From the NCBI GenBank assembly GCA_028752905.1, contig JAQNBH010000003.1:26041989-26105988 (forward strand): DNA of 64,000 nucleotides, written 5' to 3'. A model generated the notes under the pieces. That model had not been told where the DNA came from and searched no databases. It saw only the letters and a program-made list of their open reading frames with translations. Positions 1-10,001 of this stretch are shown one piece after another. The number at the start of each line of letters is the position of its first letter. The first letter of the stretch is position 1. Source of the stretch: Cladorhizidae sp. MBARI D1340-BT2 (Eukaryota > Porifera > Demospongiae > Poecilosclerida > Cladorhizidae). A program made the translations under genes and the position numbers.

Positions 1-41
1 CAGGGAGAGACCTATCTTAATAGCTATATATCAAGTTTATA

Positions 42-115
42 CAGTGAAGTGTGGAGAATCTATGAAGCTAACCTGTTTAGCATCAAGATAGAGAACACAT
101 AGAGAAACCTATCTT
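42..115 (+). repeat. Subrepeat a1 within the monomer (U1 coordinates)
   Basis: Starts with CAGTGAAGTGTGG and continues with GAAGCTAAC, TGTTTAGCATCAAG, ATAGAGAACAC and ACCTATCTT. The same series of words is found at 207-291 and, interrupted, at 380-426 plus 806-861. Confidence 0.85.
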
Positions 116-206
116 GTGATTCTATGTATGCAGAATATACGGATGTTTGGTATCAAGAGAGAGAACAGAGAGAGGCCTACCTTTAGAGCTATATATCAAG
201 TCTATT
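116..206 (+). repeat. Subrepeat b1 within the monomer (degenerate start)
   Basis: Contains TGCAGAATATACGGATGTTTGG, TATCAAGAGAGAG and AGCTATATATCAAGTCTATT. The usual CAGTGAAGTG start is degraded to GTGATTCTATGTA, and the a1-b1 junction has lost bases compared with the other junctions. Confidence 0.75.
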
Positions 207-291
207 CAGTGAAGTGTGGAGAATCTATGAAGCTAACATGTTTAGCTCAAGATAGAGAACACTGAGAGATACCTATCTTGCAAGTCCACTA
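207..291 (+). repeat. Subrepeat a2 within the monomer
   Basis: Begins with CAGTGAAGTGTGGAGAATC, 165 bp after a1. It shares GAAGCTAACATG, GATAGAGAACAC and ATACCTATCTT with the other a-type copies. Confidence 0.85.
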
Positions 292-379
292 CAGTGAAGT
301 GTGCAGAATATATGGATGTTTGGTATCAAGAGCGAGCACTTAGAGAGTCCTATCTTAATAGCTATACATCAAGTCTATT
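292..379 (+). repeat. Subrepeat b2 within the monomer
   Basis: Begins with CAGTGAAGTGTGCAGAATAT, 85 bp after a2, and continues with GGATGTTTGGTATCAAGAG and CTATCTTAATAGCTATACAT. It closely resembles b3 at 862-950 and carries the variable site 333. Confidence 0.85.
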
Positions 380-426
380 CAGTGAAGTGTGGATAATCTA
401 CGAAGCTAAACATGTTTAGCATCAAG
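380..426 (+). repeat. Subrepeat a3, left half (interrupted)
   Basis: Begins with CAGTGAAGTGTGGATAATC and proceeds as an a-type copy up to TTTAGCATCAAG. The expected ATAGAGAACAC does not follow here but at 812 onward, on the far side of a 379-bp segment. Confidence 0.8.
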
Positions 427-445
427 TAAGAGTACAATTCATAAC

Positions 446-455
446 TGCCCTAATT
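446..455 (+). repeat. Left arm of 10-bp inverted repeat
   Basis: TGCCCTAATT. Its exact reverse complement is at 793-802, 337 bp downstream. I saw no substitution in either arm in the monomers I compared. Confidence 0.7.
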
Positions 456-694
456 AACAAGACCAAAGTCCCAGATTTTGTCAACTGATAGAGAAGGCCC
501 TTATCTGCAACATGTCAACAGATTATCAATAAATGTAGTGGTTTTTCACTGGCAGGCCACCGCTTTGGCAACTGGAAAACGCCAGGAAAGATCGCAAACC
601 TTACCACTTCAAATCACCATAACTTGCTAATACTTAGAGTAATCAAAATTTTGGCACGTACAAAAGACAGATAATTAGAAGGGCTATCTGGTGA

Positions 695-702
695 TATAAA
701 AG
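695..702 (+). promoter_or_regulatory. TATA-like word in the monomer (possible, unproven)
   Basis: TATAAAAG in T-block monomers, TATAAAAA in C-block monomers and TATAAATA in Ct-block monomers. All three fit a eukaryotic TATA consensus, but such words are common by chance in AT-rich DNA and no other promoter element or transcript is evident. Confidence 0.2.
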
Positions 703-792
703 ATTTCTTTTTTGGTTAAAGTGTAGAAAAGTTATGAGCTTTACGGCAAAAAAGCAAGATTTTTGGGGGGAAAATGAGAAACATATAGACCA

Positions 793-802
793 AATTAGGG
801 CA
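793..802 (-). repeat. Right arm of 10-bp inverted repeat
   Basis: AATTAGGGCA, the exact reverse complement of the left arm. It ends 3 bp before the putative insertion boundary, whereas the left arm starts 19 bp inside it. Confidence 0.7.
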
Positions 803-805
803 AAT

Positions 806-861
806 ATCAAGATAGAGAACACATAATGAAACCTATCATTCGAATCATATCAAGTCCATTA
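806..861 (+). repeat. Subrepeat a3, right half
   Basis: Resumes the a-type pattern with ATCAAGATAGAGAACACATA, AAACCTATC and AAGTCCATTA, leading directly into b3. Sites 828 and 832-833 vary here. Confidence 0.8.
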
Positions 862-950
862 CAGTGAAGTGTGCAGAATATTATGGATGTTTGATATCAA
901 CAGAGAGCACAGGGAGAGACCTATCTTAATAGCTATATATCAAGTTTATA
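862..950 (+). repeat. Subrepeat b3, spanning the chosen monomer boundary
   Basis: CAGTGAAGTGTGCAGAATAT, ATGGATGTTTG, TATCAACAGAGAGCAC and CTATCTTAATAGCTATATAT match b2. The conventional monomer start at 910 falls inside this subrepeat, so the start point used here is arbitrary. The 4-bp deletion that makes the 905-bp monomers, and the TTA insertion that makes the 912-bp ones, both lie in b3. Confidence 0.85.
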
Positions 951-1818
951 CAGTGAAGTATGGAGAATCTATGAAGCTAACCTGTTTAGCATCAAGATAG
1001 AGAACACATAGAGAAACCTATCTTGTGATTCTATGTATGCAGAATATACGGATGTTTGGTATCAAGAGAGAGAACAGAGAGAGGCCTACCTTTAGAGCTA
1101 TATATCAAGTCTATTCAGTGAAGTGTGGAGAATCTATGAAGCTAACATGTTTAGCTCAAGATAGAGAACACTGAGAGATACCTATCTTGCAAGTCCACTA
1201 CAGTGAAGTGTGCAGAATATATGGATGTTTGGTATCAAGAGAGAGCACTTAGAGAGTCCTATCTTAATAGCTATACATCAAGTCTATTCAGTGAAGTGTG
1301 GATAATCTACGAAGCTAAACATGTTTAGCATCAAGTAAGAGTACAATTCATAACTGCCCTAATTAACAAGACCAAAGTCCCAGATTTTGTCAACTGATAG
1401 AGAAGGCCCTTATCTGCAACATGTCAACAGATTATCAATAAATGTAGTGGTTTTTCACTGGCAGGCCACCGCTTTGGCAACTGGAAAACGCCAGGAAAGA
1501 TCGCAAACCTTACCACTTCAAATCACCATAACTTGCTAATACTTAGAGTAATCAAAATTTTGGCACGTACAAAAGACAGATAATTAGAAGGGCTATCTGG
1601 TGATATAAAAGATTTCTTTTTTGGTTAAAGTGTAGAAAAGTTATGAGCTTTACGGCAAAAAAGCAAGATTTTTGGGGGGAAAATGAGAAACATATAGACC
1701 AAATTAGGGCAAATATCAAGATAGAGAACACATAATGAAACCTATCATTCGAATCATATCAAGTCCATTACAGTGAAGTGTGCAGAATATTATGGATGTT
1801 TGATATCAACAGAGAGCA
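910..1818 (+). repeat. Monomer U2
   Basis: 909 bp. 51A, 333A, 545T, T block, 6 G. Same type as U9 and U41. Confidence 0.95.
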
Positions 1819-2727
1819 CAGGGAGAGACCTATCTTAATAGCTATATATCAAGTTTATACAGTGAAGTATGGAGAATCTATGAAGCTAACCTGTTTAGCA
1901 TCAAGATAGAGAACACATAGAGAAACCTATCTTGTGATTCTATGTATGCAGAATATACGGATGTTTGGTATCAAGAGAGAGAACAGAGAGAGGCCTACCT
2001 TTAGAGCTATATATCAAGTCTATTCAGTGAAGTGTGGAGAATCTATGAAGCTAACATGTTTAGCTCAAGATAGAGAACACTGAGAGATACCTATCTTGCA
2101 AGTCCACTACAGTGAAGTGTGCAGAATATATGGATGTTTGGTATCAAGAGAGAGCACTTAGAGAGTCCTATCTTAATAGCTATACATCAAGTCTATTCAG
2201 TGAAGTGTGGATAATCTACGAAGCTAAACATGTTTAGCATCAAGTAAGAGTACAATTCATAACTGCCCTAATTAACAAGACCAAAGTCCCAGATTTTGTC
2301 AACTGATAGAGAAGGCCCTTATCTGCAACATGTCAACAGATTATCAATAAATGTAGTGGTTTATCACTGGCAGGCCACCGCTTTGGCAACTGGAAAACGC
2401 CAGGAAAGATCGCAAACCTTACCACTTCAAATCACCATAACTTGCTAATACTTAGAGTAATCAAAATTTTGGCACGTACAAAAGACAGATAATTAGAAGG
2501 GCTATCTGGTGATATAAAAGATTTCTTTTTTGGTTAAAGTGTAGAAAAGTTATGAGCTTTACGGCAAAAAAGCAAGATTTTTGGGGGGGAAATGAGAAAC
2601 ATATAGACCAAATTAGGGCAAATATCAAGATAGAGAACACATAATGAAACCTATCATTCGAATCATATCAAGTCCATTACAGTGAAGTGTGCAGAATATT
2701 ATGGATGTTTGATATCAACAGAGAGCA
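1819..2727 (+). repeat. Monomer U3
   Basis: 909 bp. 51A, 545A, T block, 7 G. Same type as U10. Confidence 0.95.
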
Positions 2728-3637
2728 CAGGGAGAGACCTATCTTAATAGCTATATATCAAGTTTATACAGTGAAGTATGGAGAATCTATGAAGCTAACC
2801 TGTTTAGCATCAAGATAGAGAACACATAGAGAAACCTATCTTGTGATTCTATGTATGCAGAATATACGGATGTTTGGTATCAAGAGAGAGAACAGAGAGA
2901 GGCCTACCTTTAGAGCTATATATCAAGTCTATTCAGTGAAGTGTGGAGAATCTATGAAGCTAACATGTTTAGCTCAAGATAGAGAACACTGAGAGATACC
3001 TATCTTGCAAGTCCACTACAGTGAAGTGTGCAGAATATATGGATGTTTGGTATCAAGAGAGAGCACTTAGAGAGTCCTATCTTAATAGCTATACATCAAG
3101 TCTATTCAGTGAAGTGTGGATAATCTACGAAGCTAAACATGTTTAGCATCAAGTAAGAGTACAATTCATAACTGCCCTAATTAACAAGACCAAAGTCCCA
3201 GATTTTGTCAACTGATAGAGAAGGCCCCTTATCTGCAACATGTCAACAGATTATCAATAAATGTAGTGGTTTTTCACTGGCAGGCCACCGCTTTGGCAAC
3301 TGGAAAACGCCAGGAAAGATCGCAAACCTTACCACTTCAAATCACCATAACTTGCTAATACTTAGAGTAATCAAAATTTTGGCACGTACAAAAGACAGAT
3401 AATTAGAAGGGCTATCTGGTGATATAAAAGATTTCTTTTTTGGTTAAAGTGTAGAAAAGTTATGAGCTTTACGGCAAAAAAGCAAGATTTTTGGGGGGAA
3501 AATGAGAAACATATAGACCAAATTAGGGCAAATATCAAGATAGAGAACACATAATGAAACCTATCATTCGAATCATATCAAGTCCATTACAGTGAAGTGT
3601 GCAGAATATTATGGATGTTTGATATCAACAGAGAGCA
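2728..3637 (+). repeat. Monomer U4
   Basis: 910 bp through the extra C at 500. 51A, 545T, T block, 6 G. Same type as U6. Confidence 0.95.
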
Positions 3638-4546
3638 CAGGGAGAGACCTATCTTAATAGCTATATATCAAGTTTATACAGTGAAGTGTGGAGAATCTAT
3701 GAAGCTAACCTGTTTAGCATCAAGATAGAGAACACATAGAGAAACCTATCTTGTGATTCTATGTATGCAGAATATACGGATGTTTGGTATCAAGAGAGAG
3801 AACAGAGAGAGGCCTACCTTTAGAGCTATATATCAAGTCTATTCAGTGAAGTGTGGAGAATCTATGAAGCTAACATGTTTAGCTCAAGATAGAGAACACT
3901 GAGAGATACCTATCTTGCAAGTCCACTACAGTGAAGTGTGCAGAATATATGGATGTTTGGTATCAAGAGAGAGCACTTAGAGAGTCCTATCTTAATAGCT
4001 ATACATCAAGTCTATTCAGTGAAGTGTGGATAATCTACGAAGCTAAACATGTTTAGCATCAAGTAAGAGTACAATTCATAACTGCCCTAATTAACAAGAC
4101 CAAAGTCCCAGATTTTGTCAACTGATAGAGAAGGCCCTTATCTGCAACATGTCAACAGATTATCAATAAATGTAGTGGTTTTTCACTGGCAGGCCACCGC
4201 TTTGGCAACTGGAAAACGCCAGGAAAGATCGCAAACCTTACCACTTCAAATCACCATAACTTGCTAATACTTAGAGTAATCAAAATTTTGGCACGTACAA
4301 AAGACAGATAATTAGAAGGGCTATCTGGTGATATAAAAGATTTCTTTTTTGGTTAAAGTGTAGAAAAGTTATGAGCTTTACGGCAAAAAAGCAAGATTTT
4401 TGGGGGGGAAATGAGAAACATATAGACCAAATTAGGGCAAATATCAAGATAGAGAACACATAATGAAACCTATCATTCGAATCATATCAAGTCCATTACA
4501 GTGAAGTGTGCAGAATATTATGGATGTTTGATATCAACAGAGAGCA
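3638..4546 (+). repeat. Monomer U5
   Basis: 909 bp. 51G, 333A, 545T, T block, 7 G. Confidence 0.95.
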
Positions 4547-5456
4547 CAGGGAGAGACCTATCTTAATAGCTATATATCAAGTTTATACAGTGAAGTATGG
4601 AGAATCTATGAAGCTAACCTGTTTAGCATCAAGATAGAGAACACATAGAGAAACCTATCTTGTGATTCTATGTATGCAGAATATACGGATGTTTGGTATC
4701 AAGAGAGAGAACAGAGAGAGGCCTACCTTTAGAGCTATATATCAAGTCTATTCAGTGAAGTGTGGAGAATCTATGAAGCTAACATGTTTAGCTCAAGATA
4801 GAGAACACTGAGAGATACCTATCTTGCAAGTCCACTACAGTGAAGTGTGCAGAATATATGGATGTTTGGTATCAAGAGAGAGCACTTAGAGAGTCCTATC
4901 TTAATAGCTATACATCAAGTCTATTCAGTGAAGTGTGGATAATCTACGAAGCTAAACATGTTTAGCATCAAGTAAGAGTACAATTCATAACTGCCCTAAT
5001 TAACAAGACCAAAGTCCCAGATTTTGTCAACTGATAGAGAAGGCCCCTTATCTGCAACATGTCAACAGATTATCAATAAATGTAGTGGTTTTTCACTGGC
5101 AGGCCACCGCTTTGGCAACTGGAAAACGCCAGGAAAGATCGCAAACCTTACCACTTCAAATCACCATAACTTGCTAATACTTAGAGTAATCAAAATTTTG
5201 GCACGTACAAAAGACAGATAATTAGAAGGGCTATCTGGTGATATAAAAGATTTCTTTTTTGGTTAAAGTGTAGAAAAGTTATGAGCTTTACGGCAAAAAA
5301 GCAAGATTTTTGGGGGGAAAATGAGAAACATATAGACCAAATTAGGGCAAATATCAAGATAGAGAACACATAATGAAACCTATCATTCGAATCATATCAA
5401 GTCCATTACAGTGAAGTGTGCAGAATATTATGGATGTTTGATATCAACAGAGAGCA
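4547..5456 (+). repeat. Monomer U6
   Basis: 910 bp, extra C. 51A, 545T, T block, 6 G. Confidence 0.95.
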
Positions 5457-6365
5457 CAGGGAGAGACCTATCTTAATAGCTATATATCAAGTTTATACAG
5501 TGAAGTGTGGAGAATCTATGAAGCTAACCTGTTTAGCATCAAGATAGAGAACACATAGAGAAACCTATCTTGTGATTCTATGTATGCAGAATATACGGAT
5601 GTTTGGTATCAAGAGAGAGAACAGAGAGAGGCCTACCTTTAGAGCTATATATCAAGTCTATTCAGTGAAGTGTGGAGAATCTATGAAGCTAACATGTTTA
5701 GCTCAAGATAGAGAACACTGAGAGATACCTATCTTGCAAGTCCACTACAGTGAAGTGTGCAGAATATATGGATGTTTGGTATCAAGAGAGAGCACTTAGA
5801 GAGTCCTATCTTAATAGCTATACATCAAGTCTATTCAGTGAAGTGTGGATAATCTACGAAGCTAAACATGTTTAGCATCAAGTAAGAGTACAATTCATAA
5901 CTGCCCTAATTAACAAGACCAAAGTCCCAGATTTTGTCAACTGATAGAGAAGGCCCTTATCTGCAACATGTCAACAGATTATCAATAAATGTAGTGGTTT
6001 TTCACTGGCAGGCCACCGCTTTGGCAACTGGAAAACGCCAGGAAAGATCGCAAACCTTACCACTTCAAATCACCATAACTTGCTAATACTTAGAGTAATC
6101 AAAATTTTGGCACGTACAAAAGACAGATAATTAGAAGGGCTATCCGGTGATATAAAAAATTTCTTTTTTGGGTAAAGTGTAGCAAAGTTATGAGCTTTAC
6201 GGCAAAAAAGCAAGATTTTTGGGGGGAAAATGAGAAACATATAGACCAAATTAGGGCAAATATCAAGATAGAGAACACATAATGAAACCTATCATTCGAA
6301 TCATATCAAGTCCATTACAGTGAAGTGTGCAGAATATTATGGATGTTTGATATCAACAGAGAGCA
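5457..6365 (+). repeat. Monomer U7
   Basis: 909 bp. 51G, 545T, C block, 6 G. First C-block unit in the window. Confidence 0.95.
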
Positions 6366-7274
6366 CAGGGAGAGACCTATCTTAATAGCTATATATCAAG
6401 TTTATACAGTGAAGTGTGGAGAATCTATGAAGCTAACCTGTTTAGCATCAAGATAGAGAACACATAGAGAAACCTATCTTGTGATTCTATGTATGCAGAA
6501 TATACGGATGTTTGGTATCAAGAGAGAGAACAGAGAGAGGCCTACCTTTAGAGCTATATATCAAGTCTATTCAGTGAAGTGTGGAGAATCTATGAAGCTA
6601 ACATGTTTAGCTCAAGATAGAGAACACTGAGAGATACCTATCTTGCAAGTCCACTACAGTGAAGTGTGCAGAATATATGGATGTTTGGTATCAAGAGCGA
6701 GCACTTAGAGAGTCCTATCTTAATAGCTATACATCAAGTCTATTCAGTGAAGTGTGGATAATCTACGAAGCTAAACATGTTTAGCATCAAGTAAGAGTAC
6801 AATTCATAACTGCCCTAATTAACAAGACCAAAGTCCCAGATTTTGTCAACTGATAGAGAAGGCCCTTATCTGCAACATGTCAACAGATTATCAATAAATG
6901 TAGTGGTTTTTCACTGGCAGGCCACCGCTTTGGCAACTGGAAAACGCCAGGAAAGATCGCAAACCTTACCACTTCAAATCACCATAACTTGCTAATACTT
7001 AGAGTAATCAAAATTTTGGCACGTACAAAAGACAGATAATTAGAAGGGCTATCTGGTGATATAAAAGATTTCTTTTTTGGTTAAAGTGTAGAAAAGTTAT
7101 GAGCTTTACGGCAAAAAAGCAAGATTTTTGGGGGGAAAATGAGAAACATATAGACCAAATTAGGGCAAATATCAAGATAGAGAACACATAATGAAACCTA
7201 TCATTCGAATCATATCAAGTCCATTACAGTGAAGTGTGCAGAATATTATGGATGTTTGATATCAACAGAGAGCA
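6366..7274 (+). repeat. Monomer U8
   Basis: 909 bp. 51G, 333C, 545T, T block, 6 G. Same as U1. Confidence 0.95.
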
Positions 7275-8183
7275 CAGGGAGAGACCTATCTTAATAGCTA
7301 TATATCAAGTTTATACAGTGAAGTATGGAGAATCTATGAAGCTAACCTGTTTAGCATCAAGATAGAGAACACATAGAGAAACCTATCTTGTGATTCTATG
7401 TATGCAGAATATACGGATGTTTGGTATCAAGAGAGAGAACAGAGAGAGGCCTACCTTTAGAGCTATATATCAAGTCTATTCAGTGAAGTGTGGAGAATCT
7501 ATGAAGCTAACATGTTTAGCTCAAGATAGAGAACACTGAGAGATACCTATCTTGCAAGTCCACTACAGTGAAGTGTGCAGAATATATGGATGTTTGGTAT
7601 CAAGAGAGAGCACTTAGAGAGTCCTATCTTAATAGCTATACATCAAGTCTATTCAGTGAAGTGTGGATAATCTACGAAGCTAAACATGTTTAGCATCAAG
7701 TAAGAGTACAATTCATAACTGCCCTAATTAACAAGACCAAAGTCCCAGATTTTGTCAACTGATAGAGAAGGCCCTTATCTGCAACATGTCAACAGATTAT
7801 CAATAAATGTAGTGGTTTTTCACTGGCAGGCCACCGCTTTGGCAACTGGAAAACGCCAGGAAAGATCGCAAACCTTACCACTTCAAATCACCATAACTTG
7901 CTAATACTTAGAGTAATCAAAATTTTGGCACGTACAAAAGACAGATAATTAGAAGGGCTATCTGGTGATATAAAAGATTTCTTTTTTGGTTAAAGTGTAG
8001 AAAAGTTATGAGCTTTACGGCAAAAAAGCAAGATTTTTGGGGGGAAAATGAGAAACATATAGACCAAATTAGGGCAAATATCAAGATAGAGAACACATAA
8101 TGAAACCTATCATTCGAATCATATCAAGTCCATTACAGTGAAGTGTGCAGAATATTATGGATGTTTGATATCAACAGAGAGCA
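7275..8183 (+). repeat. Monomer U9
   Basis: 909 bp. 51A, 545T, T block, 6 G. Confidence 0.95.
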
Positions 8184-9092
8184 CAGGGAGAGACCTATCT
8201 TAATAGCTATATATCAAGTTTATACAGTGAAGTATGGAGAATCTATGAAGCTAACCTGTTTAGCATCAAGATAGAGAACACATAGAGAAACCTATCTTGT
8301 GATTCTATGTATGCAGAATATACGGATGTTTGGTATCAAGAGAGAGAACAGAGAGAGGCCTACCTTTAGAGCTATATATCAAGTCTATTCAGTGAAGTGT
8401 GGAGAATCTATGAAGCTAACATGTTTAGCTCAAGATAGAGAACACTGAGAGATACCTATCTTGCAAGTCCACTACAGTGAAGTGTGCAGAATATATGGAT
8501 GTTTGGTATCAAGAGAGAGCACTTAGAGAGTCCTATCTTAATAGCTATACATCAAGTCTATTCAGTGAAGTGTGGATAATCTACGAAGCTAAACATGTTT
8601 AGCATCAAGTAAGAGTACAATTCATAACTGCCCTAATTAACAAGACCAAAGTCCCAGATTTTGTCAACTGATAGAGAAGGCCCTTATCTGCAACATGTCA
8701 ACAGATTATCAATAAATGTAGTGGTTTATCACTGGCAGGCCACCGCTTTGGCAACTGGAAAACGCCAGGAAAGATCGCAAACCTTACCACTTCAAATCAC
8801 CATAACTTGCTAATACTTAGAGTAATCAAAATTTTGGCACGTACAAAAGACAGATAATTAGAAGGGCTATCTGGTGATATAAAAGATTTCTTTTTTGGTT
8901 AAAGTGTAGAAAAGTTATGAGCTTTACGGCAAAAAAGCAAGATTTTTGGGGGGGAAATGAGAAACATATAGACCAAATTAGGGCAAATATCAAGATAGAG
9001 AACACATAATGAAACCTATCATTCGAATCATATCAAGTCCATTACAGTGAAGTGTGCAGAATATTATGGATGTTTGATATCAACAGAGAGCA
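8184..9092 (+). repeat. Monomer U10
   Basis: 909 bp. 51A, 545A, T block, 7 G. Confidence 0.95.
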
Positions 9093-10001
9093 CAGGGAGA
9101 GACCTATCTTAATAGCTATATATCAAGTTTATACAGTGAAGTATGGAGAATCTATGAAGCTAACCTGTTTAGCATCAAGATAGAGAACACATAGAGAAAC
9201 CTATCTTGTGATTCTATGTATGCAGAATATACGGATGTTTGGTATCAAGAGAGAGAACAGAGAGAGGCCTACCTTTAGAGCTATATATCAAGTCTATTCA
9301 GTGAAGTGTGGAGAATCTATGAAGCTAACATGTTTAGCTCAAGATAGAGAACACTGAGAGATACCTATCTTGCAAGTCCACTACAGTGAAGTGTGCAGAA
9401 TATATGGATGTTTGGTATCAAGAGAGAGCACTTAGAGAGTCCTATCTTAATAGCTATACATCAAGTCTATTCAGTGAAGTGTGGATAATCTACGAAGCTA
9501 AACATGTTTAGCATCAAGTAAGAGTACAATTCATAACTGCCCTAATTAACAAGACCAAAGTCCCAGATTTTGTCAACTGATAGAGAAGGCCCTTATCTGC
9601 AACATGTCAACAGATTATCAATAAATGTAGTGGTTTATCACTGGCAGGCCACCGCTTTGGCAACTGGAAAACGCCAGGAAAGATCGCAAACCTTACCACT
9701 TCAAATCACCATAACTTGCTAATACTTAGAGTAATCAAAATTTTGGCACGTACAAAAGACAGATAATTAGAAGGGCTATCCGGTGATATAAATAATTTCT
9801 TTTTTGGGTAAAGTGTAGCAAAGTTATGAGCTTTACGGCAAAAAAGCAAGATTTTTGGGGGGGAAATGAGAAACATATAGACCAAATTAGGGCAAATATC
9901 AAGATAGAGAACACATAATGAAAGATATCATTCGAATCATATCAAGTCCATTACAGTGAAGTGTGCAGAATATTATGGATGTTTGATATCAACAGAGAGC
10001 A
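9093..10001 (+). repeat. Monomer U11
   Basis: 909 bp. 51A, 545A, Ct block, 7 G, GA at 832-833. Only U43 shares the GA state. Confidence 0.95.

Larger units (their letters stand above)
427..805. mobile_element. Candidate ancient insertion inside subrepeat a3 (379 bp, fixed in every monomer)
   Basis: This segment has no subrepeat structure and interrupts an a-type subrepeat. ATCAAG lies immediately before it (421-426) and immediately after it (806-811), as a 6-bp target-site duplication would. A 10-bp inverted repeat, TGCCCTAATT at 446-455 and AATTAGGGCA at 793-802, lies near but not at the ends. No transposase or other protein is encoded. Known short non-autonomous elements can look like this, but the inverted repeats are asymmetric in position and ATCAAG is also part of the subrepeat itself. 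The insertion reading is therefore an inference. The alternative is that this is simply the single-copy half of a composite monomer. Confidence 0.4.
1..909 (+). repeat. Monomer U1 (reference for coordinates)
   Basis: 909 bp. 51G, 333C, 545T, T block, 6 G. All monomer positions in this annotation are counted on this copy. Confidence 0.95.
1..2727 (+). repeat. Three-monomer segment U1-U3, repeated as U8-U10
   Basis: U1, U2 and U3 carry the same variants as U8, U9 and U10: 333C; then 51A with 545T; then 51A with 545A and 7 G. The offset is 6,365 bp, or seven monomers. After this the two copies diverge: U4 has the extra C while U11 has the Ct block. Confidence 0.85.
2728..6365 (+). repeat. Dimer-like pairs U4-U5 and U6-U7
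   Basis: U4 and U6 both carry the extra C at 500, 51A, T block and 6 G. U5 and U7 both lack the extra C and carry 51G. U5 has the T block with 7 G whereas U7 has the C block with 6 G, so only half of the pair is homogenised. Pair spacing is 1,819 bp. Confidence 0.75.
6366..9092 (+). repeat. Three-monomer segment U8-U10, second copy of U1-U3
   Basis: Matches U1-U3 at every diagnostic site I scored. Its last two units also match U41-U42 apart from position 771, which ties the left part of the window into the larger HOR. Confidence 0.85.

Noticed and set aside
528..533. AATAAA polyadenylation signal
   Set aside because: A single hexamer in AT-rich DNA with no gene upstream. It is present in nearly every monomer and lost in U23, U28 and U56.
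548..580. Inverted-repeat words TGGC/GCCA as a nuclear factor I-type or hairpin site
   Set aside because: Half-sites occur with the wrong spacing for TTGGC-N5-GCCAA, and stems are only 4-5 bp.
541..590. CENP-B box
   Set aside because: The segment with CTGGAAAACGCC has a faint likeness, but the required CGGG core was not found on either strand of the monomer, and the spacing does not fit.
755..777. G-quadruplex
   Set aside because: Only one G-run of 6-7 occurs per 909 bp; the four close runs needed are absent.
3205..3402. Plus-strand 65-codon open frame, repeated at 5024, 11383, 13202, 15021, 24104, 28646, 30465, 41374, 49548, 54090 and 55909
   Set aside because: It begins at a TTG, lies wholly in the satellite and exists only where the extra C at position 500 shifts the frame. 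Monomers without that C lack it. There is no codon bias, signal or domain; it is a by-product of an indel variant.
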